A stretch of DNA of 64,000 nt from Crotophaga sulcirostris (lineage: Eukaryota > Chordata > Aves > Cuculiformes > Crotophagidae), in NCBI GenBank assembly GCA_013397455.1, contig VYZB01000733.1, forward strand, positions 103,999 through 167,998. The letters run 5' to 3'. Both the position numbers and the translations under genes were made by a program. How positions within the stretch are numbered: the first letter of the stretch is position 1; each line of letters starts with the position of its first letter. Under the pieces are notes generated by a model. It worked only from the letters and a program-made list of their open reading frames with translations. It was not told the origin of the DNA and searched no databases. Of the stretch, positions 24,501 through 39,500 are shown piece by piece.

Positions 24501-27500
24501 CTCCTTGCACCAAGCACATGATAGCAGTAGTTTCACTTTCAGGTATCAGACTAATTAAAAGAATGGGTTATTTATCCCTTTCTAAGTTGCCCATAATGCA
24601 GGGATATTATAACCCTTATATAGTTGTCCCCGGAGTTTCAGGACAAAGTTTTCTGTTGCAAACAGCTATCTAACTAAACCAGGACACTTGCAACATTGTT
24701 TTTTTTCACAGCTCCCCACAAATACAAACTGAAAGGCAGAATTTCACAGCTACCTTGCACTATTTCTCAATGAGAGACAAAAAAATCTCTAATTAGAATA
24801 CAGTGACAGTTTCCTATAAAAAACTGTGGTAGATGATCTTTCATAAAATGGATCCTTTAGTTCCATGTATTTCTCTTTCCTATCTCTGTTAGAAACTACA
24901 TGCTGGTACCAAAAACCTGCAGTCTCCAAGTTGCCTACCTCAATAAATCACATATTCTGTCAGCACCAAGAGTGATGTCCAGAGAGCCCAACTCCCTGCT
25001 TGTAGAAGCTTTTTTTTTTTTTTAAATAGTGGTGGGAGGGGGCCTGCCCACATGCTGGGAGTACTAATTTACTGTGCAGGACAGTGACAACCCACAGTAA
25101 TCCCACACTTCTTCAGAGTACACAAAAGGAGAGCCTCTGCAGACCCCAGGGTTTGCTGCTGGAAAAAGTGCATCTAAGAGCTGACAAACAAACACAGTTG
25201 GAATAACCAGAGTTTCTCAATCCCAACGACTTTTTCTCCCAAGCACACAAACAGAGAGAACGTGTTGGAGGCCAGGCCACTGAAGCCTGTCAGCCTAGCG
25301 CTCCAACCCATTTCATGGCTCGCAAGTATCCACAAAGGTGACACCGAGGAACCTCTGTAGCAGAAGGGGATGACTCTTCATGCCAGAACAATTCCTGCTG
25401 CACGCAGCCTGCTTTCTCCTACACTCCTGACAGCCTCTATAAAAAGGGGTGTTGGCTGGGTGAGCTGTCTGCAAATTTCTGCGTGTAAGTCATGCTGTAA
25501 CTGACAGGAGATTAGATAGACATGTACTCCTTCAGTTTGTGTACTTTGTAAGCAGATTAGCCCCCTCTCCACAGCTTCACTATTTCCTCACACTGCTTGT
25601 GACTCTGGAAATGTTAATAAAAATCTTGATAAAATTTCCTACAGGGGGTTAAATTTCAGTAAACTCAGCATACTGGCTTGTTAAAAAAAAAGGAGGGAAG
25701 AAATGCTTCAGTAATGTACATTAAACTATAATTAGGAATGGAGAACTGTGTCCATAATTATCTCTTTGTGAGGATTCTTTTTAGGGAGGGGAAAAAAACA
25801 CAGCTAATATTGCTTTTAAAATTAGAAACATATTTTCCATTAAATATGAACAGCAGACAAAGATAGTTGCAATTGGTGAAACTATCGCCTCGTATATATT
25901 AAGTTTCACATAAACTTTATAATTCTACGGTAGCATGCACAGTTTGTATGTAAAAATTAGGAAAGAGAACTTAGCATTTCTAAAATAGTATTCTGATGTG
26001 AGGCACCAGCAGCAAAAGTGTAATTCAGTGCCCAAGTGGAAAGGTTAGGCAATCACAGGCCACAACTGCTGCCCTAACATCCACAAAACCCAACAGGAAA
26101 GCAAGGTAGTCCCCACTGCACTAACATTTATGCACTGTATAAATAGGATTGCCCTCATTCTGCAGCAAGTGCCAAACATATACTAAAACGCACTTTATTG
26201 CAGATTCTTAGTTTTAAAACCTTATTAAGATAACTGATATCAGAGAGCTCTTCATATACTAAAAGGGTTGTTAAAATAATTTGGCCATATTCTTTATATG
26301 CACCATTTTTATTTCTCTACAGAACACATGTAACCTAATAGATATAAACTTTCCTGGTGTTTTAAATGTCATTGTACAAACATGAATACAGCATTTTCTA
26401 TTGGACATTTGTTAAAGAAATTTCTGTTAACATATCCATGCGTTTTATCCCTGCTTTCTTGTCTTTTTATTCTCAATACTCTGAATTACAGCTGTCATTT
26501 CTTCTACACAAGATTTGTAGTTTCCTGCATCACTCTTATTGAACGTATGCTCCTTCTCAGTCAGATTCTATTACATTGTCTGCTGTTCCATCTGCTGTGC
26601 AATACAGGACAAGGAGTGTCAAGACCAGTCCTTCAACAGGGATGTTTCAAGTCATATCACATAATAAGAAATTAAATTTCATCGATCAATTAGATATGGA
26701 CAACGGAAAATCTGGAAAAATATGTTTAAGTAGGATAATCCAGTGTTCAGAATTCCTGAGGAATATCATAGTGACAGAAAGAAGTTTTCAATCCACTTAT
26801 GCAGGTGACCAGTGACAGAACTAGAGGGCACGGACTTAAACTTCGTCAGGGGAGGTTTAGACTTGATGTTAGGAAGAAGTTCTACACTGAAAGGGTGATT
26901 GGCCACTGGAATGCGCTGCCCAGGGAGGTGGTGGAGTCGCCGACCCTTGAAGTGTTTAAGGGAAGATTGGATGAGGCACTGAGTGCCATGGTTTAGGTGA
27001 TGAGGTGGTGTTAGTGTTGGCTTATAGGTTGGACTTGATGATCTTAGAGGTCTCTTCCAACCTGGTTATACTGTAAATACATTATGCTACGTATTTTTCT
27101 CCTTCTTGCTAAGAATTTCATTTCTGCAAAGCCAGAAAATTATTTCCAGTACCTTAGACGTGAGATATATGTACATTGCTTCCAAGGCCTGTAACTTCTC
27201 TTCTTTCTGAATGACAGAACTTGGATTGGCCCTATCTTGCTTGTTTTTCCTCATTCTCTTGTATCTTATCTATCTACATGTTACCAGTGTAGAAATACAA
27301 ACTACTGCTTATTTTCAAAGAAAAGTAAGTAACATTTTACCTTTTCCCATACTACCAGTTCAAAGGCCAAGGAATCAGTATCCTCGGAGCCACATACCTG
27401 ATCCTCCGCCAGTCTTCTTTTTCCATGTGTAATAACAAATCTATTTAAAACTATTCCACAAAATGATAACATATGTTTATAGCTAACATTTCATCAACAA

Positions 27501-30500
27501 ATATTTTTACCACTCCTGTGTAAAATCCACATTGGATATGACTCATTAAAAAGAATTCCAACAAAAAAACCCCAGAAAACCAAAGATACTTCAAATCATA
27601 AAGATTACAAACTTCAGAGAACTAAATTCATGCTTACAGATACATTTGTCTTTGAAAGGCAAATAAACGCAGTTCTTGAAGGCAAAGATTACTGGATGCT
27701 ACTTATCTAGAGTCAAAGTTGAAATATCCTCAATCGCCAACCAACAGAAATTTTAGACAAAGAGCTTATTTAAGATAAAATTGAAAATAAAAATTTGGAA
27801 GTTAAAATAAATAAGGACATATGGAACGTATTTTAATAAATACAGTTCTCTCATGTTATTCTATTCAAACATACATGCTTCTTAAGTAAATATCACCATG
27901 TGAACTTACCAATATAAAATGAGCATTCAGAATGCAACATACTTTCTGTCCACAGCTGGCACACTTCACTTTCTGTAAGAGCTTCAACACCGTAATAGGC
28001 TTGGTATTCCAGTTTTGGCAATAGGAATACAGGAGTAAGCTATAAAAGTGAAGACACAAGAAAAATCAGCACTCGCTGTCCAAAAAGTGTCCAAAATTGA
28101 TATTTTGTAGTGGATAATCATCATAGTCTTCCACTACAGCTGACACAACAAAAGATATTTCACAGATATTGTGTGATGGTTCACTTTCATGAAACTCACA
28201 AAACAAACTTGGGACTACAGAAACTCTATATAGAGGATTGTGAAATGGGAATAAAAACCAACTTAGGCAAGCTTTTACAAATAACAAAACTTTGCTGCCA
28301 AGTAGTTTTTCTGTGTGGCTAAATTAATTTGAAGTTCACACTTCTGTGCTCTACTGCCCTCTGCAGGAATTTAAGAAAAAATACATTATTATAGTTCTGA
28401 TTTGCTTATTAATACTGGAATCCTGCCACTTACTCCCCTTGCCAGAATCTCACTTGAAATTCAAACCTAATGCTTGGGACTCCCGTCTGAAATCATAGGG
28501 TAACCCTCACAGGTTAACAGAGAAAATACAAGCCTCACGGACAAAGCACAGTTTAAATTTCCACAGGAATTTTAAAAAATAGAACAGTGCTCAGTTTCTG
28601 ATTAACAAACTAAGCAGCTATTCACAGGCATTTATATGCAGTGGATCAATAGCAAAGAAATGGTATTTTTTCAAAGTAAGATTCTGAGCATGGAATCTTA
28701 GCAAATAATCAGAGTTACAATGATCTGTTTCCATTTCAACAAAGCATAAACACCTCACAAAATTCCTGCCTAGCGTAAGTCTCGAGATAACAGATCAAAC
28801 TTAATGAATGATTCAGAGGGCTCTTGACAAAATAATGAATTATTGAGGATTCCAGAGTAAGCTTTCCTTATCTTCTCCTGATTTTACAAGGAACATATGT
28901 ATTACACTTGAATTTAAAATATTTTCCTCCTCAAGACAAACTATTTGCTAAGATGCATACCCTACTCTTTTAAAGCAGAATGAATAAGATCTCTTTTTAT
29001 CTTTTAATGTGTCCTCTGTTGTTCATTCTATTTCCTACTGCGCTGCTTAACTAGGCATAATAGCAAGGCTGAATCCTGCTTGAAAGTATTTATGATCATG
29101 ATTATCAAAGCCTTGGGCCAAAAACTTAATTACTGCATTAACTTTTAAGAATAGTTCAAACTGACATTAGTTTACATAATTACCCATAAATATTACTGTA
29201 GTGCAGTTGTAGTAAGAAATGCAGAATCACACTTGCTTATCTTCTAATCAAGTAGGTTTAAAGAGATCACAAGTCACTCTTCCCTCTCTTCCTACAGCAA
29301 ATATTTACTTAAAGACGACACATGCTGTAGAGTTACAACTAAATGTACTATTTGTCTGAGAGAAAACATAAATGCTATGAAGGGCTGGGAATCCTAGAGA
29401 TGCCAGTTGAGCACAACCGTTTAAAAGAACAAAACAAGACAAACCAGCTAACAGCAAAATCTGTACCTTTTCGGCTTTTTTCTTTTTACGGTACCGTGGC
29501 AACGGTTTCACTTTTTGCACACTGCAACGCACAAGTAACAACAGATCACTCAAACTGAATAACTTATAAACCAGGTTGCCATCCTGAGGTGCTTTATACT
29601 CTGAAGGATCTTCTTTAAGCATCTGAAGTTCATTTGGCAGCTTTCCTACAGAAAATTAATAAAACAGAAAATGACAAGTTTGCACATTATTTACTATGAA
29701 GCTAATCAGTCTTTCTTCTTGCAGCAGATTTTTTTTTTTAAACAGGATCTGTTTGCTTTCTTAAGATTTTGGGGTGAAAATCGCCTCCTTAGGCACAAGA
29801 AGTCACTTATATTAAAAAAATAGGAAAACGTCCTCTATAACTTTTACAGAGTGTATTTTTAAATATTCCACATATTTTATATTAATCATTCTATTTTTAT
29901 ACAAACAGAGCTGTGAGACCCCATTCTTGTACAAACAGAGTCCAATGGCTGGATTTTAAGCCATTTAAGACTCAGCACCAAGGAGACAAAAATTTTATTT
30001 ACAATGAATGCCTGCTGAGAGCCTCCATCCGTTTATCAGTTACTGAAATAACTCAAGCCTCAGGTTTCGATGGTAGCATAAGCTTCTGCTCCAAATTCAG
30101 TTCTCGTCAACTTCAATTTCAATACCAGTACATCAAAAGAAACACTTACTAGATCTCCAAGTGCAGCTCTGAGGTAGGTTAACAAACATCCCTGCATCCC
30201 TTAGAGATATTTAAACAAAACTTTTAAAATAAACAAGAATAAACTTCAACTTGTATAAGATTATCAAAAAATCATCCAGTTCTGTTTTTTTTGTTCTGCA
30301 GATATCTGGAAATATGCGTCAAAACTACAATGACAAATAGATATTGCTGTAGTGCTATGAATAAATACATTTATCATTAAATTTAGGGTTTAAGTGAATC
30401 TTTGAATAAATATATACTGTCTGAGATATTATCATCCAAGTGACCAGAAACAATTTTCTGTTGCTAAAACATTTAACTTAGTTCTCGCTTTCTGCAAAAA

Positions 30501-33500
30501 AGAAATGCATAAAGGTTTAGGAGCTTTCTATAGAACTTTCAATTAGTAGAATTATGCTTTCTATTCTTTCACGGTCACACTTCAGCATCTTAGCAATATT
30601 GGTTTCACCACCTCTATTTAAAAAAACCCAAACAACCAAAACCAAACTTCAACCAAACACCTAAATTTCATACTCTGTTTTTTTAAGAGAAGGAGAAACA
30701 GAAAGAGTATCATGCTGCTTGACCCTTCAAACTGAGGGAGGAGACATGGTCTTTTAGTTACTACTAAAATTCATTTAAAATCGATAAAACCGTAGGAAGG
30801 GATAACACAATTTCAACTAAACCAGAATTAGTTGTTAACTGGTTCTGTTACAGATTAAGTAATTACATAAGACTAATTCCTATGTGATCAAACACACAAC
30901 TGGTCAGAAAATACCAGCGAAACATGTTTTCCTACCAAAAAGCACTGATTCACTGGAATTAAATATTTGAGAAAAAAGTATCTGTCCTGATGCAATCTTA
31001 ATGATTTCCTGTCAATTTACCTAACACAATAAAGTGCTTCTACATTCAGTTCTATAGAGCTCAAAAGCAACTCAGGCATGCAAGGAAAACCTCAAAGTTC
31101 GTGGTCCCAAGGGTCTTCAAGACTTCTAGTTCTTGATTGAGGTCTGGGTGTAGCATAGGTACAATTGTCAGCTAAATGCCTGAAAACTTTGAGAGGTGAC
31201 TTTTCCTCATTAGTCTTCTGGAACAGACTGCTAGGAGCTAAGAAACAGTAACTGAAGTGGGAGTCTCACACAGAAGAAGTAGTGTTTAAGAAAAAAAAAG
31301 TCTCATCTCTAAAGAAATATAACAGAGGTATTATTAGGATGTTCTTCAGATGAAGGAGTTAAAATGCTTTTCTGGTACATTTTACTGGAAACTTGAAATT
31401 TTACTCCCTACACAATGAAGCCAGTTACTTACCCTTTGGCACTTCCTGAAAAAGCGAAGTCCATGTATTTCTAGATGAGCTGTTGGGATTTGAGGTAGTA
31501 GCTGGCACACCTCCTGTGCTGGTGGTCACCAGTGGTTTTGGAGACTGAGGCACGTGGGCTGGTGTAGCATTCGAATTGTCACAGCTTGCCACTGCCTGCT
31601 CATGAGATTTTTTGGAAGGTGACCTGAGAAGTTCAGTTTGCATTTTCAAAATCTGTCCAACAGGATCAAATTCTCTGGACAACTTTCTTGTCGCCTTTCT
31701 GGAGACATTTTTTCCCTGATCTGTGACATCTGAGCCATTAGCCATGCCTGCTAATGGAATCTGGGTGGGGGAAGGTGATTTAGCAGTCTCTGCTGAGGTA
31801 TGAGAAACAGTGCTTGGTACATTTATTTTGCAGCAATCAATATTTTTACATTCTGTATCAATTATCAAACGGTCTTCATCTGTATCGCTGCTGCATAAAG
31901 GAGTGTAAATCTCATTTTTTACTGCAACACCAGATTCTTTCTTGTAACTAACAGCATTAGGTATAACATTTAATTTTGTTTCATTGCCTAATACTTCTTT
32001 GGTCATGACGTGCTGTGCTTTGTTCAGACCTACCTCCTCCGAATTAAAGCTTTTATGAGATGAATTTTCTTCAGGGCTGAAGCACGGAACGCCATCTAAT
32101 GATGGAACCTGCATGTTGGCACATGCTGAAACTCCTTGCTTAGAAACAGTATTTTCCTCTTCTTCACTTCCACTGTTAATGGTGGATGTATTCTTTTCCC
32201 CCATTTTTATGCCATTTGATAAAACTTTAGCAGTGTTACTAGTGGTAGGAAAAGTGCTATCCATTTTAGAAGTTTTCGAAAGCTTGACAGTTGCTCCAAA
32301 AGTTTCCAGTTCTGTAACATCATCATCAAAGTCCATCCCTGTGTCATCTGGAAGAGGAATCTTCCTGTACTGGTAGGTATCAGATGACATCTTAACATAG
32401 GGAGGAAAAAATAATAATATTAAAAAAATCCCAAACAACACAATAAACCAAGAAATAGAATATGTTAATCACAAATAAAACACTGTCAAACCGAAAACAG
32501 GAAAAATGTTCTACTATCCAAATTCTGACTGTTGGGAGAGAGGTGCAGTAATTGAAAAAAGAATTCCTGTGTTTAACATGGAATATCTTAAGACCTAGGA
32601 GTTGAAAGGTCTTTTAAAAGAGAAGTAAAGTTCATTAAACTTTTCCTACTTAAACAAATCGATCAAAATATATTTAATTAAGTAAATATTAATGCTGAGA
32701 TGCCAGTATAATAGCAGCATTTAAAGGAACCAGTCAGACATTTTAAAACACAGGGTTCATAACTCAGCAGGAGGAAAACTACCAACAAGAAACCTAAATT
32801 TTCCTTTATTATCACGGAACACGTAACAGGAATTATAAAATAGTATTCTTGCTTTGTTTGTTTTTAAAAAGAGGTGAAGCTACATACATCCCACTGAAGA
32901 ATGTTGTCCTCAGCTGGTTTGTCCATCAATATATCAGAAACTGAAACATAAGATGTTTTAGTTGCTAAGAAATCCATTGGAATTTCATGGAAGATTTGGT
33001 TCCTCTCTCTTACTGTCATTTCCTTTTTCAGCAGGGGTGAATCAACATAAACCACTCTAGATGGTTTGCTGCCTTTCAAGAACAGAAAGAGATTGATTAT
33101 ATATTAAATGAAAGGAAAAAAGATTGTTGCATAATTTAACTAATAAATCTTTCGACTTCGAATTATAGTCAAATCCATTTCACATTCACACTAGAAGAAA
33201 TGAAAAACTATCCTCTTATTCATTAATGACACAAAATAAAAGTATGTCCAGATATCGTGTGAATTATTAGGATCCTGCAGCAGCAGTACACAGCACATTA
33301 ATGGTCGATCCTATTTTAAATGCAGATCTAAACAGACAACTTGTAAAGTAAGAACTGAGGATTCATCATTCCTTACACTGCATTATATTATCAAATGTAT
33401 TCTGTTTTCCAAAAAGATTTTTCTTCCTATGATGAACATCTATTTTTCTGTTTTGGTTTGGGTTTTTTCAGTCTCATTGCCCGAAAGTGAAAGCTGCAGT

Positions 33501-36500
33501 TTGTCTTTCTTCTAAACAGTAATTATGCCCAAGCTCTGCTGCCCCACTCTTTCGTTTACACCTTAACTTACACATGAATCATTCACAGATGCCATGCCCT
33601 GCCCAATAACATACAGAAAGCAAAGTGCAAAGTTTCTAAGATTTACAGATATTAGACTGCTATAAAAATTTGTACAAAATGCACATAATATGGACATTCC
33701 AAGACAACCACCATAAATACTCACAATGAAAAAAACCCTAACCCTTCATGTATTTAAAAAAAAGGTGAGGGGGTAACAAGAAAGGAAATCTACATTCTTA
33801 TTATAGATGGAGTGCTTGACAAATAAAGTATAGGATTCAGATGAGTTAATCAGTTTATTCATATTATTTTTTATTGCAAATTACCTCTGTGGACATTATT
33901 TATTTATTTATTATTCTATGATGTAAATAGGTCCTTTTAATTCCAGAAAATGTTTGCTTTTAGTTTTTTTCATAAAACTTCACAATTTCTCTTTTTTTAG
34001 CTTATTGAAATAAGTTTACTTGATAATTTTAACAGCTTCATGCAGTTTTCTTTGCAGACAGCAGAGCTTACAGTGTTGAAAAGTGAAAGGACATTTAACT
34101 GATTTTTTTTTCCCAAGTGGAAAATAGCTGTACGTCCAAATTCAATGTTAACGTTGATGCCTCTAGAGGTTGTTACTATTCTCAGTAACAAGGTGGAACA
34201 AGGTGTAGAAAACTATGAAGTGACCTTGCTATCAGCTTTCCTCCTTGAAAACAGAGGACAAACTATAGCAATGGATTTTTTAAAGTTCATTTTTTTATGA
34301 TAACTTTGATTAAACTGAACATTTTTCTTTACAACACAAAGGTCCCTGACTTCTTACCAGACAACAAGCTGAAAACTTAAGATTTTTGCCCTTCAAGATG
34401 TGTGAACTAAATAAGTCAAATTTTATTACTTTGATTCCTTAAATTAAAAATATGGAAGTATTAAGAGAACTAATTTTCTTATGGCTGAATTTCTAGAGAA
34501 CTGCTTCTTTAGAAAAGGTAAAAATCTGAGCTTACAATTACAATCATGATTTGCATTTACCTTAGCTTCTTTATTTTTTAAATAAAATCAAGATTAAAAT
34601 ATTCTATTATTGTGTGAACTCAATCAGACCACCTTCTACCTTCCCACAACTGGTTTTACTGGATTTTCTAATTTCCTGTTCTTCAGTCAGCTCAAAAAGG
34701 ATTACAAAAACATATGAGGGACTCAATGGAAAAAAATTATACTTTCTATAGCAAAAACATACTGTACCTGCAACAGGAATCATTTTGACACAAACTGGAA
34801 TTTCCCATTGTTCCTTGTAGTTTAGTCCGTGATTGTTCAGTAAAGTAAATAATGACTGATTACTTAAAACAACTTGAGGATAGTATTTCAAAGCAAGTTT
34901 TTCTGCATTTGAATCTGAACTAATATCCTAAACAGAAAAGAAGTAAATTTTTTTAAAGTTTTAAGAAAAACATATATTTAAATTCATAAGAAAACCCCCA
35001 AACCATGGATTGATACACCCCACTCCCCAACAAGCCCAAATACCAGCACAGTGCCAGGCTTCAGAATCAAATAAAACAGCTGAATCTTATGCATCCCCCT
35101 TGCAGCATGAGAAAATATATCTTAACTTGTATCTTTCAGTTCATTCCTATTAATTTGAATTACTAGGTTGAACAGGAATTTGAATGATGACGAAATATGA
35201 GAGTGCATTGCAAAAGAAAAAACTAAAACATATTTACTCACACATACATTACAGATCTTCTAGTAAGTTAAGTAATAGCACAATAAAGGCATCTAACATT
35301 AAAGCATGGTTAAAACTGCACAGTTGTGTGAATACAGTTACATATAAAGAATCTTAAAACAGATATGAAAACATGAAGAATAGAAATTCACAACTGAAAT
35401 GATAAAATTATTAAATATTATAAGTACAGCTTTCCATGAAGAAAAGACAGCTGGGAATGCTCACGAGGTGGGAGGAAAACATCAAGGACTAAGATGATAA
35501 CGGAAGCCCAGGAGCACTGAGGACCATGATAGAGAAATATGAAAAATCTGTCTATCTTCTCTTTTCTGCCACCCTAGACATCACCAGCATTATTCTCTTG
35601 TTTATAGTTGTAACATCTCTTGAGGTATATATCATTTTCCTGGGTCACCTCTGCTACTTTTGTAAAAAAAAGTGTCTTTGCAATCAGAATGCATCTGTTG
35701 AAAGTTTGGGTTTTAATACGTGAACAACCTCCTTAAATTAGTGGATAACAAATTATCTGGAATAAATGGTCACAAAAAAATGAGTTCTACAGAATGAAGA
35801 ACTCATTGGTTTTCTCTGTGGAAGAACACAAACAGGAACATGGGATATTTAACAGCTGGGTGGAATGAAATCTAAAAATTGTTCAACTTACAAATGGAGT
35901 TTATGCTGTTTAGCAAAAGAAATTATCAGGGTAAACTAACCTACCTGACTTTTCAGAAAACTAGACAGTCTAAAGTATTTCTTCTTACCCTCACGCCTTC
36001 TTTCTTAAATCAGCAGCCTTCACACCTATGTGCATTCATACGTATGTATACACACACACACAGAGGTCAGATCAGAAATTGCAAGGCAAAGTTTAAAAGG
36101 AATCACACTGCAATAAACAAGTCTATCTAGATTTCACAGAAAATGTGTTCCAATTTAAAGACCACTCTAATGTTTCACTGAGAGAAGAGAGGAAGTCCCT
36201 GCAAAAGGTTCAAAAGGAAATAAGCCAACTTTTGAAGAGGGCACTGTGACTGCTATAACTGAAGTACTAAACAAATAATGCTACAGTACGTGTTCCTATG
36301 CTACAAGATGTGGAAAATTCAGAAAAAAAATTATGAGGAAACTTAATGTTGCCATATAAAAAGGACCAAATAGTTCTTCTCCACGAATTATCCCTTCAAT
36401 ATGACAATAAAAAGGTTACTTACATTGTGCATAATAGAAGATTTTTTTTCTGGAGTTATAATAGACGTAACGGTTTTGTAATCTGTGGGCAGTTGAACAG

Positions 36501-39500
36501 GCATGGTAGGGAAATCCATTTTACCACGTCTTGCTGTACCCTTGAAGAAATCAAGCACCATCAGAAGACGGTTTTAACTGAAATCACACTGACACAACAC
36601 TGGACTTCTTATGATGAAAATATTACGAGTTTATGCAGTTGCACTGTAAACTTAGTGTCACATTAAAAAAAAATACTATTAATGTACTTTTTTATTGCAA
36701 ACATATAGTAAGGGGTGTCAACAGCCTTATTATCAAAATAATTTCATTACTGTTTTCATTAACAATTTTAATTAAAAATGGTAACACCAACTTCAACCAC
36801 TGTAAATACTTGTAAAAAATCTGAATCCTTGCATAACACAACTGAGACATAAATCTACCTCTTTAGAAACAACATCAAAACAACACTTATATGTAAGATA
36901 TTACCATCACAAGAAGATTTTTTTCCAGCCTAAAGGTCAACTGTGTATGAAACTTTCCTCCCATGATACTCATGATCTCCTGGAGTGTGTAAAATTCAGG
37001 ATACTTTTGCACATGTCCAATACAAGCACGTAATAATTCCTAACACAAAAAGAAAAAATAGTTTATGCATTTGTATCCTTCATAAGTATTTCATTTAAAA
37101 AAGCTTCTTCTGCAATTGCAAGTTGCATTTGCATATCCTTTCAGTAGAGAATACAGATATATTTAGCAGATTAATGCTAACAGTTTTCTTCAACTTTTAC
37201 AGTTAGAGATAGTATTTGAAAACTTCATGGATACCAGTACAGCTCTATATTAATCTTACAATCACCAGTATCAGAATCGAAACATATTCTAAATGATACT
37301 CAGTCTCATCCCAACATGGAATCAGCAGAAGTTCCATAAAACATCAGAATTTATGAGCACTCACTGCTTAGGTATCTTATGCACAGTTCTAATATAATTA
37401 TTTAAGAGAGGGAATCAAATGCAGTATTGGTAATTACCTCAGTATAACGTAGTGCATCTTCAGAGATGGCATCATAATCTTGGGTGCAGCTTTTTGCAGC
37501 ATTCTGGGCAAATTTCATAAATTCTGCAATTTCATTGTTTACTATGTCTTTCATTTGCTGGGGGGAAAAAGAAAAATCATTTCTTTTAAAAACATAATGG
37601 AATCCTTTAGGCTAGGTATGTGACCAGCAAAATTTCCAGAGAGGTAATACAGGCGATGGTATGAGGGAGGGCACAGGTGCCACTTGCTGCTCAACTTGGC
37701 AAGTCTTTACAAATGCTGAGTTTCACTTAAGTAAAAATAAATTTTTGCAAGGCCTGTCCCCTTAAAAAAAGGAAAAATCCCCAAATAACAAAACATCACC
37801 CCCCAAAAAACAGCAGGTTTGTTTTGATAATACATTTGTGGTTTATAAAAAGAAAGCTTACAAGACATTGTTGGAGCAAGTCTACACGATAAAGCAACAA
37901 AGATATCTGAGCTCTGGCCTCATAAGCAGTTACATGTAGGTAACAACAATGAAGTAGGTACTGATTTGCCTGGGAACAACATTCCCATTGTTAGCAGCAT
38001 AAAATAAAGGACAGCATTAATAAGGAAGCATAGGAAACCAAATGCAATGGCTCAAAAACATTTGCTGATTAATTATATTATACCGGATTAAACTAAAATA
38101 CTACTTCCAATCAAGATGAGACATAGTCTTTCCCTATTTAAACAACACCGCTCAGACTAAGCAGCAAGTGTGAACTTGAGCCTTTCTATTCACATCAGTG
38201 TTGATGTGGCAAGCACAGAAGGTCAACACACAGGTCTCCTCACAACCTAATGAAGAAAGTTCTCATTACAAGGTGCTGTCAAAGATCACGTCAAAATGTA
38301 TCCATCTCCTAACATTATACAAGACTGTTACACACCACTATGAAATACTAATACCACAATAAGGCCAACTCTTACCTTCCTTCTCATAAAAATGCAGGTG
38401 TTTTTTGGGTGTTTGGTTAGCTATCAAAGACCTACACTTACTGTCAGTTGTTTAGACTACTATGAAAAAAACCTAGACCAAACAACCTAGAAACACCCCC
38501 CACACTTTCAACAAAATAACCAAATACACTTTCAATTTATATTAAAAACGTTATCCTGAATACTTTAAACCTTTATTACCACTCACAATATCATGTTAAA
38601 AGGAAATTACAACAAAGTGAATTTAAAAAAAGGTTTTGCTACATTTTCCTTAACACATTTTAACAAAACAATTGTATGACTCGTTCTGTGATGCTCATAT
38701 GCACACATATGCATGCTTACCAGATACATGGATAATTCTCTTTGACTTGCTGCATTAACTGGAAAATGGATTTTTTTTTTTGAGTACTTAGTCATCAGAT
38801 ATAAGTATGTTTTCTGCTCCTTCTCAGTCAAACAAGAGGTAAATGGATAGGGGACTCTAGGTTCTGGAAAACGATCATCGTCAGTTGTGCTTTTAGCTTC
38901 CTCCTTAAATGGATCTGCAGCCTGCATGCCACAAGTCTGTCTATTTGCCAGTGTCTCCACATTTTTCTTCGCCTCGCTGAAAGAAAAGTAATAAATTAAA
39001 GAACTTATACTTTTCACATAAATATTAATATTTGTCAGAATTAATAAAGGCAGTCATGCAAGCCTAAATTTCAAGTCCAGCAAAACGCACTAAAAGATAC
39101 CATACTATTCCAATTCCTAGTTTATGTCATAGGAATTTTCTTGTTCTGAAACTTCACCCAGACAATCAGACTAACCCTTAGTACCAGCAGCAGGTTTGAC
39201 ATCAGTTTAAAAATAAAAAAAAAAGTTTTGTTTTGTTTTTTTAAATACTGTATATATTACCCTGTATACTCAATATTGAGCTAAATATGAAACTCTGATT
39301 CTTTGTTTTGGAAACACTCGTTATTAATGAAGAGAAAGAGTCTCAACATTTCATCATTTGCTGACGGCTGGTGTCCAGAAACAGTTTGTACTGAGAAAAG
39401 TCTAACTTATGAGTCAAAGCTGTGATAGTAAAGGAGAAATACCGAACTATAAAAAGCCTTTTTTTCACTGTACAATAAGTAAACTGAAACTACTTAATTA

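Noticed and set aside
32113..32376. 87-codon plus-strand frame opposite ICE2 exon 9
   Set aside because: It is the antisense shadow of a well supported ICE2 exon.
31433..32390. Treating the ATG at the start of ICE2 exon 9 as a separate intron-less gene
   Set aside because: Exon 8 joins it in phase and the protein continues the ICE2 family sequence on both sides.
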